NCBI RefSeq assembly: GCF_004363305.1 | Contig: NZ_SNZA01000001.1 | Span: 86,807 to 150,806, forward strand | DNA length: 64,000 nt | Reading direction: 5' to 3' | From: Marinomonas communis | GTDB taxonomy: Bacteria; Pseudomonadota; Gammaproteobacteria; Pseudomonadales; Marinomonadaceae | Shown here: one piece after another, positions 42,845-52,406 of the stretch | Numbering within the stretch: the stretch's first letter is position 1 | Layout of the letters: every line of letters starts with the position of its first letter | Translations under genes and position numbers: made by a program | Notes under the pieces: model-generated | Told to the model about the DNA's origin: nothing | Databases searched by the model: none | The model's input: only the letters and a program-made list of their open reading frames with translations

Positions 42845-44209
42845 TTACCCAATTGCTATTTTTGTTTCCGCAAAGCGAAGCTTCTTTTGGCGCGGTGCTG
42901 CCAAAATATAAGCGAGGGTCAACGGTCCCACACGACCTATAAACATTAGAACGATGATAATGAATTCACCTTGTGATGTGAGTTGACTAGTGAGCCCACG
43001 AGACAAGCCTACCGTACCGAGTGCTGATACCGCTTCGAAGAGAATGTCTAGCATAGGAGCATGCTCAGTAAGCAGTAGCAAGAAAACCGCTAACCATGTC
43101 ACTCCGGCAGAGATCATGGTGATTGCTAAGGCTTTTTTAATGCTCTCTTTGGAAATTTCCCGGTTGAACGCCAGTACCTGTTCATCTCTTCTTAGGAAGG
43201 AGTAGGTCGCCAGTAGTAGGACGATAAAGGTAACAACCTTGATGCCGCTTGCCGTGCTCATAGAGCCTCCGCCAATAAACATTAGCATTAACATCATGAG
43301 AGTGGATGAGTCTTCTAATTGATCAATCGGTAAGGTATTAAAACCAGCAGTTCTGGGTGTCACAGCCTGAAACCAAGCCGCAAGCCATTTGCCGGATTCA
43401 CTTAAGTTAGCGAGTGTGTTTGGGTTATCTTGCTCAATCAAGTAGATAGCGATTAATGCAACACTGTTCAGTGCAATCGTGCCGAGAATCATTAAGCGAC
43501 TGTATACAGTGAGCTTCGACCAGCGTTTCTTACGCTTAATATCAATCCAAACCGAGAAACCTAGTCCTCCGATGATGAACAATGCAGTTATGGTGATGTT
43601 TACAACAGGATCACTGACATAGGGAATGAGACTGTCGGCACTGAGAGCAAATCCAGCATTGTTAAAAGCGCTAATGGTATAGAAAAAGCCATGAAACAGA
43701 CTGGTTTGCCAGCCTAATTCATCACTCCAATACATTGCTAAAATCAGCATGCCCACCAACTCTACCGTTAAGGCAAAGATGATGACAGACTTGGCCGTAG
43801 CGATGAGTGTTGAAGAGTCCGTCTGATTAAAAGCCTCCTTTGCGACCACTTTTTCTAGAAATCCGATACGTCCCCCAAGGGCAATCAAGGTCACAATGGC
43901 AAACGTCATAAGTCCCAAGCCCCCCAACTGAATCAATAGCGCAATCACCAATTGACCGAATAAAGTGAATGCGGAGCCAGTATCGACCACGACCAGTCCC
44001 GTAACTGTGACAGCGGATGTGGCGGTAAAGAAACTTTGAACCCATGAAATGGGTTCATAAGTGGCAACCGGCAATTTAAGTAGGGCTGCACCGATGATGA
44101 TTAACAATAAAAAGCCGCCGCTTAAAATTGTGTAGGGGGCGTACTGTATCTTTTTTGCAGATGAACAGCTGCGTTCAATAGGAATGTGCTTAGGGTGCCA
44201 TTGAATCAT
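42845..44209 (-). CDS. ktrB: Potassium uptake membrane subunit KtrB (TrkH/KtrB family)
   Basis: A 454-residue protein with four membrane-pore-membrane repeats. The selectivity-filter segments are TSAVTVTGLVVVD, FNNAGFALS, TPRTAGFNTLP and LGTVGLSRGL. Start taken at ATG 44209, one base after the ktrA stop; an upstream frame extension overlaps ktrA. The length (about 450) and the small single-domain KtrA partner indicate KtrAB rather than TrkHA. It conducts K+ with Na+ coupling in known marine systems. Last gene of a sensor-regulator-transporter operon. Confidence 0.88.
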   Translation of the reverse strand: MIQWHPKHIPIERSCSSAKKIQYAPYTILSGGFLLLIIIGAALLKLPVATYEPISWVQSFFTATSAVTVTGLVVVDTGSAFTLFGQLVIALLIQLGGLGLMTFAIVTLIALGGRIGFLEKVVAKEAFNQTDSSTLIATAKSVIIFALTVELVGMLILAMYWSDELGWQTSLFHGFFYTISAFNNAGFALSADSLIPYVSDPVVNITITALFIIGGLGFSVWIDIKRKKRWSKLTVYSRLMILGTIALNSVALIAIYLIEQDNPNTLANLSESGKWLAAWFQAVTPRTAGFNTLPIDQLEDSSTLMMLMLMFIGGGSMSTASGIKVVTFIVLLLATYSFLRRDEQVLAFNREISKESIKKALAITMISAGVTWLAVFLLLLTEHAPMLDILFEAVSALGTVGLSRGLTSQLTSQGEFIIIVLMFIGRVGPLTLAYILAAPRQKKLRFAETKIAIG

Positions 44210-44210
44210 C

Positions 44211-44864
44211 TTACACCAACCTAGGTGCGAGATACTTGAGTTCGGATCTTGTGCCACATAAGAGTAAGGTATCGTTCTTTTTCAGAGTAAAAGCTAAGTT
44301 AATATCTTCGACTAACTGATCGCCTCTCTTAACCAACAGCGCTCGAACCGTTGATTTCAATTTACCTAGTAAGCGCCCCATCGCCACACCATCTAACGCT
44401 GTTTTGATGTTGATCTCAACCACATAGAGACCATGCCCAAGAGATAGGTAATTATTTACCATGGGGTAGTTGAGTGCTTGCGCGACTCTGATTCCCATAT
44501 CCTCCTCAGGATGAATGATACGCTGAACACCGAGTTTTGAGAGAATAGTATGGTGAGCCTTGGTTGTGGCTTTTACCCATATCTCCTTAACCCCGAGATT
44601 CTTCAATGCCAGAGTACATAACAGGCTAGACTGCATATCCTCACCAATAGCCACTAACACAGCTTCGCTTTGTGTCAGTTCCAGCTCGCGTAACGTGTTT
44701 TCATCCGTCCCATCACAAATAGCGACTTGAGTCAGTTGATCGACTATTTGATCTACTACTTTGGCATCACAGTCTATTCCTGTAACCGTATGTCCGAGAT
44801 GAACGAGTTCGAGACTCGCAGCGATACCAAAACGCCCGAGCCCAATGACAGTAAAATGTGCCAT
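44211..44864 (-). CDS. ktrA: KtrA RCK-domain regulatory subunit of K+ uptake
   Basis: A 217-residue protein with a Rossmann-type RCK_N domain (GLGRFGIAASLELVHLGHTV) and an RCK_C domain (~140-217). One RCK unit per chain is the KtrA layout; TrkA has two. It forms an octameric ring that gates KtrB in response to ATP/ADP. It sits between kdpE and ktrB in the same direction, 66 bases after kdpE. Confidence 0.9.
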   Translation of the reverse strand: MAHFTVIGLGRFGIAASLELVHLGHTVTGIDCDAKVVDQIVDQLTQVAICDGTDENTLRELELTQSEAVLVAIGEDMQSSLLCTLALKNLGVKEIWVKATTKAHHTILSKLGVQRIIHPEEDMGIRVAQALNYPMVNNYLSLGHGLYVVEINIKTALDGVAMGRLLGKLKSTVRALLVKRGDQLVEDINLAFTLKKNDTLLLCGTRSELKYLAPRLV

Positions 44865-44930
44865 TAAAAACCTTCTTTAAACTTTAAATAGAGTTTTAAA
44901 AATCAGATCTAAGGATGATTAAGAAATGTA

Positions 44931-45635
44931 TTAAGAGGAGTTATCTATATGCTCTGATAAGGTAAGTCGATAGCCAACACCTGGTTCGGTTTTGATAATA
45001 TGCTGCCCGTCTTTACAGTCGTTTAGTTTCTTACGTAATTGACTGATCAGTATTCGCAGGTAGTGCGTGTCGTCCACATGTGTGCGACCCCAAATACGTT
45101 GCAGTAGTTCGGATTGCTTGACCAAAAGCTCTGGTGTTTCAAGTAATAGAGCCATAAAAGCAAATTCTTTTTTGGTCAGTGAAATTTCATTGTCGGATAC
45201 CCAGAACTGATGAGTGCTGTGTTGCAATGTGAGAGGCCCGAAACAAATGCGATCTTGAACTTGTGGTTCTGTTAATAAGTCTCGAGCAAGCACTTTAATG
45301 CGTGTAATCAGTTCTCGAATGCCAAATGGCTTTGTTAAATAGTCATTGGCACCAGCTTCGAGTAATCGAATTTTTTCGTCTTCCTGATCTCGGGCTGTAA
45401 GTATTAGAACGGGTGTTTTTGCCTGAGAACGAATTTCAAGAAGTAGATCGCTACCATCTCCGTCTGGTAAACCTAGATCTAAAATCACTAGATGAGGCTT
45501 ATGCTGTAACCATTGTTCTCTGGCGTCTTCCAGAGAACTCGCACCAATATACTGGAAGCCTTCAGCCGTTAAAGAAATGCGAATGAAGGTATGGATTTCA
45601 GGTTCGTCATCCACCAACAATATTTTATAAGTCAT
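44931..45635 (-). CDS. kdpE: Response regulator, KdpE-like
   Basis: A 234-residue OmpR-family regulator. The receiver has the acidic pair in LLVDDEPEI, phospho-Asp in VILDLGLPDGDG and conserved Lys in YLTKPFG; the C-terminal winged helix is ~130-225 (QLRKKLNDCKDG, PGVGYRL). Sequence is of the KdpE group. It overlaps the kinase gene by 4 bases. With no kdpFABC adjacent but ktrAB directly downstream, it likely drives K+ uptake via Ktr here. Confidence 0.85.
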   Translation of the reverse strand: MTYKILLVDDEPEIHTFIRISLTAEGFQYIGASSLEDAREQWLQHKPHLVILDLGLPDGDGSDLLLEIRSQAKTPVLILTARDQEDEKIRLLEAGANDYLTKPFGIRELITRIKVLARDLLTEPQVQDRICFGPLTLQHSTHQFWVSDNEISLTKKEFAFMALLLETPELLVKQSELLQRIWGRTHVDDTHYLRILISQLRKKLNDCKDGQHIIKTEPGVGYRLTLSEHIDNSS

Positions 45636-46666
45636 GTGCGAACCTCAGCTGCATTATCCTTTGGTAGTTCGATACGCATCAAACATCCAGCATCTACTTT
45701 GACACATTCAATGGAGCCGCCATGTGCCGTAATGATGCCCTTTGCAACACTTAATCCAAGTCCAGTGCCCTTATCGGTAGAAATGTTTTGGCGTCGAGAG
45801 TAGAACAAATCAAACATATGGATGCGATCCTCCGCCGAAGGGGTAATACCAGTATTAAAAATATCAATTCGGATACAGGTCTGGTGATGGGAAGCTTTTA
45901 CCGTAATGGGCCAGTCTTTCACCGAATAGGTGAGTGCATTATCGATAACGTTAAAAAGTGCCTGTTCAATAAGCTCTCTATTGATCGCAATGTTATCAAG
46001 TGCATCGACGGACAATGCCATTCGTAAACCGTTTGCGTTCACTTTCGTCGCTAATCCTTCCAAAATCGAGGCAAGCGAACCGTACTCTTTGCCTAAGCGA
46101 ACACTGCCATGAACCATCTTTGTCGCTTGCAAAAGGTTTTCTATGTATTGATGCAAACGATGACTCTCGGCTGTTGCGCTATTTAGTAATTCGTCTTTTT
46201 CAGACTCCGTTAACAGCGCCTGATATTCTTTAAAAGTCGACAAATTGCCAATAATACCCGCTAAAGGTGTACGTAAGTCATGGGAAACGGAGAGTAAGAT
46301 CTGATTTCTAAGGCGAACTTGATCGATCAAAGTTTGTTGTTGGCGATAACGTACGGCAAATTGGCTAGTTACTAGAGCGACAATCAAGAACACTAACAGA
46401 TTTAAAATGTCATCTTGATTTAACATGTGAAAACTGTAGCGGGGCGCAGTAAAAAAGTAGTTAAAGCATATAGCACCAAGACAGGCTGTGAGATAGCTGA
46501 ACGCCGGTGAGCATTTAAAGGCCACCATCACAATGCCTAGTTGTAACAACAACAAGACTGCGATGGGGGAGTTGATCATCGAATCTATTGCAAAAGAACA
46601 CAGCAAAACGCCCAGTAATACGGCGCTGGAAGTGCGCACATGCTCCCAAGAAAACAGCTTTGTCAT
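45632..46666 (-). CDS. kdpD: Short KdpD-like sensor histidine kinase (no cytoplasmic sensor half)
   Basis: A 344-residue kinase starting directly with a four-helix DUF4118 membrane domain (residues ~12-105), then HisKA with SVSHDLRTPLAG (His ~145) and a HATPase with NVIDNALTYS and GTGLGLSVAKG. Full KdpD carries ~400 further N-terminal residues (KdpD and USP-like domains); none are present, and the upstream sequence holds no remnant. It is the first gene of kdpD-kdpE-ktrA-ktrB. It is likely a genuine short form, given the good neighbours and clean start. Confidence 0.82.
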   Translation of the reverse strand: MTKLFSWEHVRTSSAVLLGVLLCSFAIDSMINSPIAVLLLLQLGIVMVAFKCSPAFSYLTACLGAICFNYFFTAPRYSFHMLNQDDILNLLVFLIVALVTSQFAVRYRQQQTLIDQVRLRNQILLSVSHDLRTPLAGIIGNLSTFKEYQALLTESEKDELLNSATAESHRLHQYIENLLQATKMVHGSVRLGKEYGSLASILEGLATKVNANGLRMALSVDALDNIAINRELIEQALFNVIDNALTYSVKDWPITVKASHHQTCIRIDIFNTGITPSAEDRIHMFDLFYSRRQNISTDKGTGLGLSVAKGIITAHGGSIECVKVDAGCLMRIELPKDNAAEVRT

Positions 46667-46799
46667 AGTGTCGAAACCGTTGTTTGAAACTTGCTGAACA
46701 CTTTAACAAAGGCGAACTTCCAGAGCGCGTAAAAAAAACATAAAAGTTAAATACGATTACTTTTGAAGTTTTACGAAAATTACAATCGGAGTAAGACAT

Positions 46800-46826
46800 T
46801 AAAAAGCCCAGATTTTGTTTGGCTTT
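46800..46826 (-). terminator. Terminator of the rhaD-rhaI operon
   Basis: On the minus strand AAAGCC/GGCTTT with a ~12-base loop is followed by a T-run, 25 bases after the rhamnose isomerase stop. Confidence 0.65.
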
Positions 46827-46850
46827 CTAATGCCTGATAACCTCACGAGA

Positions 46851-48143
46851 TTATATGATTCCTGACCCAATTTTGTTTGGATCTGCAGGGCGTGCTTGAG
46901 CACACTGCTGACGATAACCGCTTTCACGGTAGCAGGCGATAGGATCTATAGCACCGTTGCTTTGGAAACGAGCCATCTGCAAAATAGGCTCAACGTCCAA
47001 GTTGTACGCTTGTTTAAGTGTTGCTTGCGCCATCATCGGGTCATTCGTTTGCTGGTAATGAGCCAATGCTTTGCGGTCTACAAGCAGACTTTTCACGTAA
47101 GCGCGTTGTACTTCAGCAGCGCTGTACATCAAGCTTTCAATAGGATCGGTCACGTTATGAGACTGGTCCAGCATGTAAAACGGGCTGTAGCTTGGGTTTG
47201 CAAGCTGGATGTCTGTCAGCTCATTGAAGACAAGGAACAGCTGGTATGGGTTGATAGAGCCACTATCCAGATCGTCGTCACCGTATTTGCTGTCATTGAA
47301 GTGGAACCCGCCCAGTTTTCCAAACTGCGCAAGGCGACTTACGATCATTTCGATGTTGACGTTTGGTGCGTGATGGCCCAGGTCGACCAATGATAGACAG
47401 CGCTCGCCTGTTTCTTTGGCGGCTAAATAGCTTGAACCCCAATCTTGGATCACAGTTGAGTAGAAAGCCGGCTCAAAGATTTTGTGCTCGAGCAGCATGT
47501 TCCAATCATCCGGCAGCGCTGCATAGACTTGCTTGATGCTTTCAATGTATTGCGCAAAGCTGTTTTTAAAATGCTGTTGTCCTGGGAAGTTAGAGCCGTC
47601 TCCCACCCAGATCGTCAACGCTTTTGAACCAAGCTTTTGGCCCAGCTCAACGACGTCAATATTGTGCGCAATCGCTTGATCACGGACTGCTTGAGAGGTG
47701 TGAGTCAGGCTGCCGTACTTATAAGAGTTCTCTTGATTTGCTTGATCTTGGAACGTATTGGAGTTCATCGCATCAAACATCAAGCCATATTGCTCTGCGT
47801 ACTGACGTAGCTCATTCGGGTCAGATGGACGATCCCAAGGAATGTGCAGAGATACGGCCGGAGTAGCTTGAGAAAGCTGCTGAATGACGGAGCAGTCATC
47901 AAGTTTTTCATAAATGTTGCGCGGCTCGCCTTGTCCTGGGAAACGCGCGAAACGTGTACCACCCGTGCCCACACCCCAAGAGGGTACGGCGATCGAAAAA
48001 GCCATGGCTTGTTGGAGAATGGCTTCAATGTTGACGTCTGAGCGTGCTAGTTTTTCACCCAGTGCGGAGTAGTCACTTTTAAGCCCGCTTTCTAGGTTTT
48101 GGTTGTGGTTGCCTAGCAGGTCATTATTAATTAACTGAGTCAT
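46851..48143 (-). CDS. rhaI: L-rhamnose isomerase (RhaI type)
   Basis: A 430-residue xylose-isomerase-like TIM-barrel protein. Recognisable blocks are SIAVPSWGVGTGGTRFARFP, WVGDGSNFPGQQHF, LEHKIFEPAFYSTV, HHAPNVNIEMIV and FHFNDSKYGDDDLDSGSI; the Glu, Asp and His of these segments form the metal site. It interconverts L-rhamnose and L-rhamnulose in the cytoplasm. It matches the Pseudomonas/Rhizobium-type enzyme in length, not E. coli RhaA. It lies 21 bases after the aldolase-dehydrogenase gene. Confidence 0.93.
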   Translation of the reverse strand: MTQLINNDLLGNHNQNLESGLKSDYSALGEKLARSDVNIEAILQQAMAFSIAVPSWGVGTGGTRFARFPGQGEPRNIYEKLDDCSVIQQLSQATPAVSLHIPWDRPSDPNELRQYAEQYGLMFDAMNSNTFQDQANQENSYKYGSLTHTSQAVRDQAIAHNIDVVELGQKLGSKALTIWVGDGSNFPGQQHFKNSFAQYIESIKQVYAALPDDWNMLLEHKIFEPAFYSTVIQDWGSSYLAAKETGERCLSLVDLGHHAPNVNIEMIVSRLAQFGKLGGFHFNDSKYGDDDLDSGSINPYQLFLVFNELTDIQLANPSYSPFYMLDQSHNVTDPIESLMYSAAEVQRAYVKSLLVDRKALAHYQQTNDPMMAQATLKQAYNLDVEPILQMARFQSNGAIDPIACYRESGYRQQCAQARPADPNKIGSGII

Positions 48144-48164
48144 AAATTGTCCCTATTTTTATTG

Positions 48165-50258
48165 TTAGCGGGTGAACGATGGAGCGTGCCCAGCATCGAC
48201 GTTCAGAATGTTACCAGTTGATTTAGCCGACGCATCTGACGCGAAGAAGTAGATTGCCTCTGCGATATCCTCTGGGAAAACATTTAGCTTCAGCATGCTG
48301 CGTTGGCGGTAGTGTTCTTCTAAATCGTCAGTCGACATGTTGTAAGCACTGGCTCGTTCTTCTTTCCACTTACCGGTCCAGATTTTAGAGCCGCGCAATA
48401 CTGCATCTGGATTCACTACGTTTGCACGAATGCCAAGTGGCGCCCCCTCTAAGGCAATACATCGTGATAATTGGATTTCAGCCGCTTTAGCAACACAATA
48501 GGCGCTCGCGTTTGCCGATGCAACCAATCCATTTTTGCTGGCAACGAATACCATATTGCCGCCTATGTTTTGTGCTTTCAGCAAAGTGAAGGCTTCACGT
48601 GCGACTAAAAAGTAGCCTGTAGAAAGAATGTCTTGGTTTTTATTCCAAAGCGCTAGGCTTGTTTCATCAAGTGGTGCAGAAGATGCGATGCCTGCGTTGG
48701 ATACCACGGTATCTAATCCACCAAAAGCTAAGGCGCAGTGATGAATCGCATTTTTAACCTGCTCCTCACGGGTCACATCCATGGTGACACTGGATACCGC
48801 ATCTTTGCCAAACTGAGCTTCCATTTCACTTTGCGCGTTTGTGAGCGCTTCCGCATCGATATCCAACAGGACGATGTTGGCACCTTCTTTAGCCATACGC
48901 TTAGCGGTTGCTAAACCAATACCGCCTGCACCACCTGTTACCAGTGCAATGCGGCCAGCCATGGCTTTCGGTTTTGGCATACGCTGTAGTTTCGCTTCTT
49001 CAAGTAGCCAGTATTCGATATCAAAGGCTTCTTGTTCTGGCAAGCCAACGTATTCACTGACGGTATCCGCACCACGCATGACATTAATGGCATTAACATA
49101 GAATTCGCCGGCAATACGTGCTGTTGCTTTGTCTTTAGCAAACGAGAGCATGCCAACACCAGGGATGAGGTAAATTACTGCATTTGGATCACGCATAGCT
49201 GGACTGTCAGCGCGCTTACAACGGTTGTAGTAGGCTGCGTAGTCTTCGCGGTAGGCCTCAAGTTCCGTGTCTAGATTAGCAATGACTTCATCTAGGTTGT
49301 CTTGTTCTGGATTGTATTTCACAACAAATGGACGAATCTTGGTACGCAAGAAATGGTCAGGGCACGACGTGCCGAGTTTTGCTAAGCGCTCTAGATCATT
49401 AGAATTTACGAACTCTAAGACTTCGGCTGATTGATTGAAGTGACCCAGTTGGCGCTGAATCGCACTGGTTTTACCGCGAATAATTGGCATCAAGGTTGCT
49501 GCGACTTGCTCACGCTTGTCGGTATCTAAGGTTGAGAATTTCGCTCCGCCAAATACCGCTTTTCCTTCACTGCGTTGCTCTAGCCATGTTTGTGCTTTGT
49601 TGATGATTTCAAGCGACAGAAGGTAACACTCTTTGCAATCATCCGCCCAAGTGAATAGACCATGGCTCTCTAGTACCACACCTTTTAAATGTGGATTCTC
49701 TGTAGCGATCTTATGAAGATCCATCCCTAACTGAAAGCCAGGCTTGCGCCATGGTAACCAGCCAATGTCGCTACCAAATATCTCTTCAGTGAGTGCTCGG
49801 CTGTTTTTGCTTGCTGCGATGGCAATAACGGAGTCCGGGTGTAGGTGATCTACATGTTTATAGGGTAAGTAGCTATGTAGCGGCGTATCAATGCTTGCCG
49901 CACGGCTATTTAGGTTGAATGTACAGTGGGGGAGGTATGCCACCATCTCATCTTCATGTTCTAAGCCGCGATATAAGTCAGGTAAGCGATTTAGTTTGTC
50001 CATATAGAGAGTGGCGAAGCCATCTAGGCCCATCGAGCCAATGTCACCGCCAGAGCCTTTTACCCAAAGTACTTCGGTTGTCTCGCCAGTGAGAGGGTCA
50101 GTCATTTCGATCTTGGCTGAGGTATTGCCGCCACCGTAATTGGTCACACGCATGTCAGAACCGAGCAGGTTTGAGCGATATTGCAACTTTTCTGGTTCGG
50201 ACATCGATGCCGCTGTGGCGTCGACCCAAAGATTAGGAAGAGATGTAGAATTGGACAT
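48165..50258 (-). CDS. rhaD: Bifunctional rhamnulose-1-phosphate aldolase/alcohol dehydrogenase
   Basis: A 697-residue fusion. Residues 1-430 are a class II aldolase domain (GNTSAKIEM, WVKGSGGDIGSMG, ESHGLFTWADD); residues 440-697 are a short-chain dehydrogenase with GGAGGIGLATAKRMA and YCVAKAAEIQL. It cleaves rhamnulose-1-phosphate to DHAP and L-lactaldehyde and then oxidises or reduces the lactaldehyde. It is the rhizobial/Bacillus-type two-in-one enzyme. Divergent from rhaR across a 204-base regulatory region. Confidence 0.93.
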   Translation of the reverse strand: MSNSTSLPNLWVDATAASMSEPEKLQYRSNLLGSDMRVTNYGGGNTSAKIEMTDPLTGETTEVLWVKGSGGDIGSMGLDGFATLYMDKLNRLPDLYRGLEHEDEMVAYLPHCTFNLNSRAASIDTPLHSYLPYKHVDHLHPDSVIAIAASKNSRALTEEIFGSDIGWLPWRKPGFQLGMDLHKIATENPHLKGVVLESHGLFTWADDCKECYLLSLEIINKAQTWLEQRSEGKAVFGGAKFSTLDTDKREQVAATLMPIIRGKTSAIQRQLGHFNQSAEVLEFVNSNDLERLAKLGTSCPDHFLRTKIRPFVVKYNPEQDNLDEVIANLDTELEAYREDYAAYYNRCKRADSPAMRDPNAVIYLIPGVGMLSFAKDKATARIAGEFYVNAINVMRGADTVSEYVGLPEQEAFDIEYWLLEEAKLQRMPKPKAMAGRIALVTGGAGGIGLATAKRMAKEGANIVLLDIDAEALTNAQSEMEAQFGKDAVSSVTMDVTREEQVKNAIHHCALAFGGLDTVVSNAGIASSAPLDETSLALWNKNQDILSTGYFLVAREAFTLLKAQNIGGNMVFVASKNGLVASANASAYCVAKAAEIQLSRCIALEGAPLGIRANVVNPDAVLRGSKIWTGKWKEERASAYNMSTDDLEEHYRQRSMLKLNVFPEDIAEAIYFFASDASAKSTGNILNVDAGHAPSFTR

Positions 50259-50386
50259 AGTAGACCTCTAAATGCTCTCTGGCCCAGTTTTATTAGGAAT
50301 TTTGGGCAAAAGAATTTTTTTATATTTGTTATAAGCAATCAGCGGGTTAGAATGATTGATGGGTCTATAATAAGACAAAATAAATC

Positions 50387-50433
50387 ATTTTCAATATTTT
50401 TCGATCAATTTTTGCTTGAATATGATTGAAAAT
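50387..50433. promoter_or_regulatory. Candidate RhaR operator pair
   Basis: Inverted copies ATTTTCAAT (50387-50395) and ATTGAAAAT (50425-50433) lie in the region between divergent rhaD and rhaR, centres 38 bases apart. DeoR-type repressors often bind such repeats. No exact consensus is known for this protein. Confidence 0.35.
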
Positions 50434-50462
50434 TAATTATATTGAATGGCGAGGGTTAATTT

Positions 50463-51245
50463 ATGCACGAAGTTGAAAGGCATAGAGTGATCTTGTCAGA
50501 GGTGGGTAATCGTCCTGTGGTCACGGTAACAGAGCTGGTAGAAATGCTCGGGGCATCGGAAGCGACAGTTCGAAGAGACATCACCTTATTAGACAAGAGG
50601 GGCTTGTTGAAGCGAGTGCGAGGCGGAGCTGAGTCTCTTAATCCACCTTCTGATGCGAGTCTAGTTGGGCGTCCTTACTCGGTGAATCAAACGATTAATG
50701 CCGATGTAAAGCGACTGATTGGAAAGGCCGCTGCAGAGCTGTTGTCAGACAATATGTCGATAATGATCAGTGGCGGTACGACTACCAGCGCGATGGCAGA
50801 ACATATGCGCAACTTAAAGTTGCAGGTGTTCACCAACTCATTTGTGATTGCGGACCAGCTGATAAAGAAAAGTAAATGCAGTGTGACAGTGCCTAGCGGC
50901 AAGATTCATCGGGAGCAGAACATTATTTTGAGTCCATTCCCGACGGACATTTCTGCGCATATCTACGCTGATTACCTATTTATCAGTGCTTATGGTGTTA
51001 ATTCTCATGGTGTGATGGAAACGGATCCACAGATTGTACAGGCGGTAATGAAGCTTATTAACCGAGCGAATCAGCGGGTGCTGTTGGTTGATAGCGCAAA
51101 GTTTCAAAGTCGCTCAAGTATGATCGTTTGTCCACTGTCACACATAGATATTGTCATCACCGATGACGGTATTGATAACAAGAGTAAAGAGATGATCGAG
51201 TCGGCAGGGTGTCGCTTGATCACGGTTGCAAAACAAAAACAATAA
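50463..51245 (+). CDS. rhaR: DeoR-family regulator of rhamnose genes
   Basis: A 260-residue DeoR-type regulator. The N-terminal helix-turn-helix has VTELVEMLGASEATVRRDIT (~20-40) and the C-terminal sugar-phosphate sensing domain has ISGGTTTSAMAEHM and LLVDSAKF. It stands at the head of the rhaSTPQ-UK operon and divergent from rhaD-rhaI, the same position as RhaR in rhizobia, where it represses both. The probable effector is a rhamnulose phosphate. Confidence 0.9.
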   Translation: MHEVERHRVILSEVGNRPVVTVTELVEMLGASEATVRRDITLLDKRGLLKRVRGGAESLNPPSDASLVGRPYSVNQTINADVKRLIGKAAAELLSDNMSIMISGGTTTSAMAEHMRNLKLQVFTNSFVIADQLIKKSKCSVTVPSGKIHREQNIILSPFPTDISAHIYADYLFISAYGVNSHGVMETDPQIVQAVMKLINRANQRVLLVDSAKFQSRSSMIVCPLSHIDIVITDDGIDNKSKEMIESAGCRLITVAKQKQ

Positions 51246-51312
51246 ACTGCGTCTCTGAACCGTATATCGTCATGTTGAACGGTAGGTGATGAACGCACTC
51301 TTGGAGTTAATA

Positions 51313-52308
51313 ATGAATAAGAAACTCATCACATCAGTTGTATTGGCGTGTTCTACTTTCACCGCGAGCCACACGTTGGCAGCAGACGATGTTCGTATTG
51401 CGCTATTAGTGAAAGCGCTAGGTATTGGCTTTTTTGAAGCGGCGTATAAAGGTGCTCAAGAAGCCAGCGAGGAACTTGGCAACGTAGAAGTCATTTACAC
51501 TGGTCCTACCACGACGACCGCTGAAGGTCAGATCGAAATTATCAACTCTCTTATTGCGCAGCGCGTCGACGCGATCGCTGTCTCTGCTAACGATACGGAT
51601 GCTCTGGTTCCCTCTTTGGAAAAAGCCCAGCGTCGCGGTATCAAAGTCATTTCTTGGGACTCAGGCGTGGGTGAAAAAGGTCGTATCGCTCATATTAATC
51701 CGTCTAGCAACAGCCTCATTGGCCGCATGAATGTCAAATTGGCAGCGGATGCTATTGCGGAGAAAGGTAAGCAGTCAGGTAAGTTCGCTATCTTGAGTGC
51801 AACGCCAACATCTACGAACCAAAATATTTGGATCGACGAGATGAAAAAATCGCTAGGAGAGTTTCCTAACCTAGAGCTTGTTGATACGGTTTATGGGGAT
51901 GACTTAGCAGATAAAAGTTTCCGTGAAGCCCAAGCCCTGATTAAAAACCATCCAGACCTTGATGTCATCGTAGCACCCACCACGGTCGGGATTTTGGCTG
52001 CGGCGCAAGCGATTACTGACCTTGGCCTGATTGGTAAGGTGTATGTAACAGGCCTTGGCTTACCATCAGAGTTAGCGGGTCACGTTCACAGCGGTGCCGT
52101 TCATAACTTCGCAATTTGGAACCCGATCGATCTAGGATATGCAGCAACAACGGTTGCTTACAACCTCGTGAAAGGTGAAGCCACTGCGACAGAAATCCCA
52201 ATGGGACGCATGGGAAGCTTATCGTTAGACAATGCGGGAAATGGTGCAATGGCAGATCCATTTGTGTACGACGCGTCTAATGTAGATGATTTCTCGTCGA
52301 TCTTTTAA
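51313..52308 (+). CDS. rhaS: Rhamnose ABC transporter substrate-binding protein
   Basis: A 331-residue periplasmic protein of the ribose-binding (Peripla_BP_4) fold. Start at ATG 51313 with GGAG eight bases upstream; signal peptide ends at HTLAADDV. Blocks VKALGIGFFEAAYKGAQEA and AISANDTDALV-like VSANDTDALVPSLE are characteristic. It binds L-rhamnose and delivers it to RhaTPQ. Hairpin 52315-52342 follows its stop and probably protects the mRNA, giving more of this protein than of the rest. Confidence 0.9.
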   Translation: MNKKLITSVVLACSTFTASHTLAADDVRIALLVKALGIGFFEAAYKGAQEASEELGNVEVIYTGPTTTTAEGQIEIINSLIAQRVDAIAVSANDTDALVPSLEKAQRRGIKVISWDSGVGEKGRIAHINPSSNSLIGRMNVKLAADAIAEKGKQSGKFAILSATPTSTNQNIWIDEMKKSLGEFPNLELVDTVYGDDLADKSFREAQALIKNHPDLDVIVAPTTVGILAAAQAITDLGLIGKVYVTGLGLPSELAGHVHSGAVHNFAIWNPIDLGYAATTVAYNLVKGEATATEIPMGRMGSLSLDNAGNGAMADPFVYDASNVDDFSSIF

Positions 52309-52314
52309 TGGGTG

Positions 52315-52342
52315 CGGCTCAGGGATGATGTTTCCTGAGCCG
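52315..52342 (+). terminator. Intercistronic hairpin after rhaS
   Basis: Perfect 9-bp stem CGGCTCAGG/CCTGAGCCG with a 10-base loop and no long T-run. Placement between the binding protein and the ATPase fits partial termination or mRNA stabilisation. Confidence 0.6.
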
Positions 52343-52406
52343 ATATCTCCCAGCTATATCAGAAAACAAAATCCTTTAATTAGCTAAAAAAATAAGAGCA
52401 AAGCTT

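Noticed and set aside
45632..46666. Truncated pseudogene of full-length kdpD
   Set aside because: Clean start, intact kinase domains, coupled overlap with kdpE and no remnant of the sensor half upstream argue for a functional short form.
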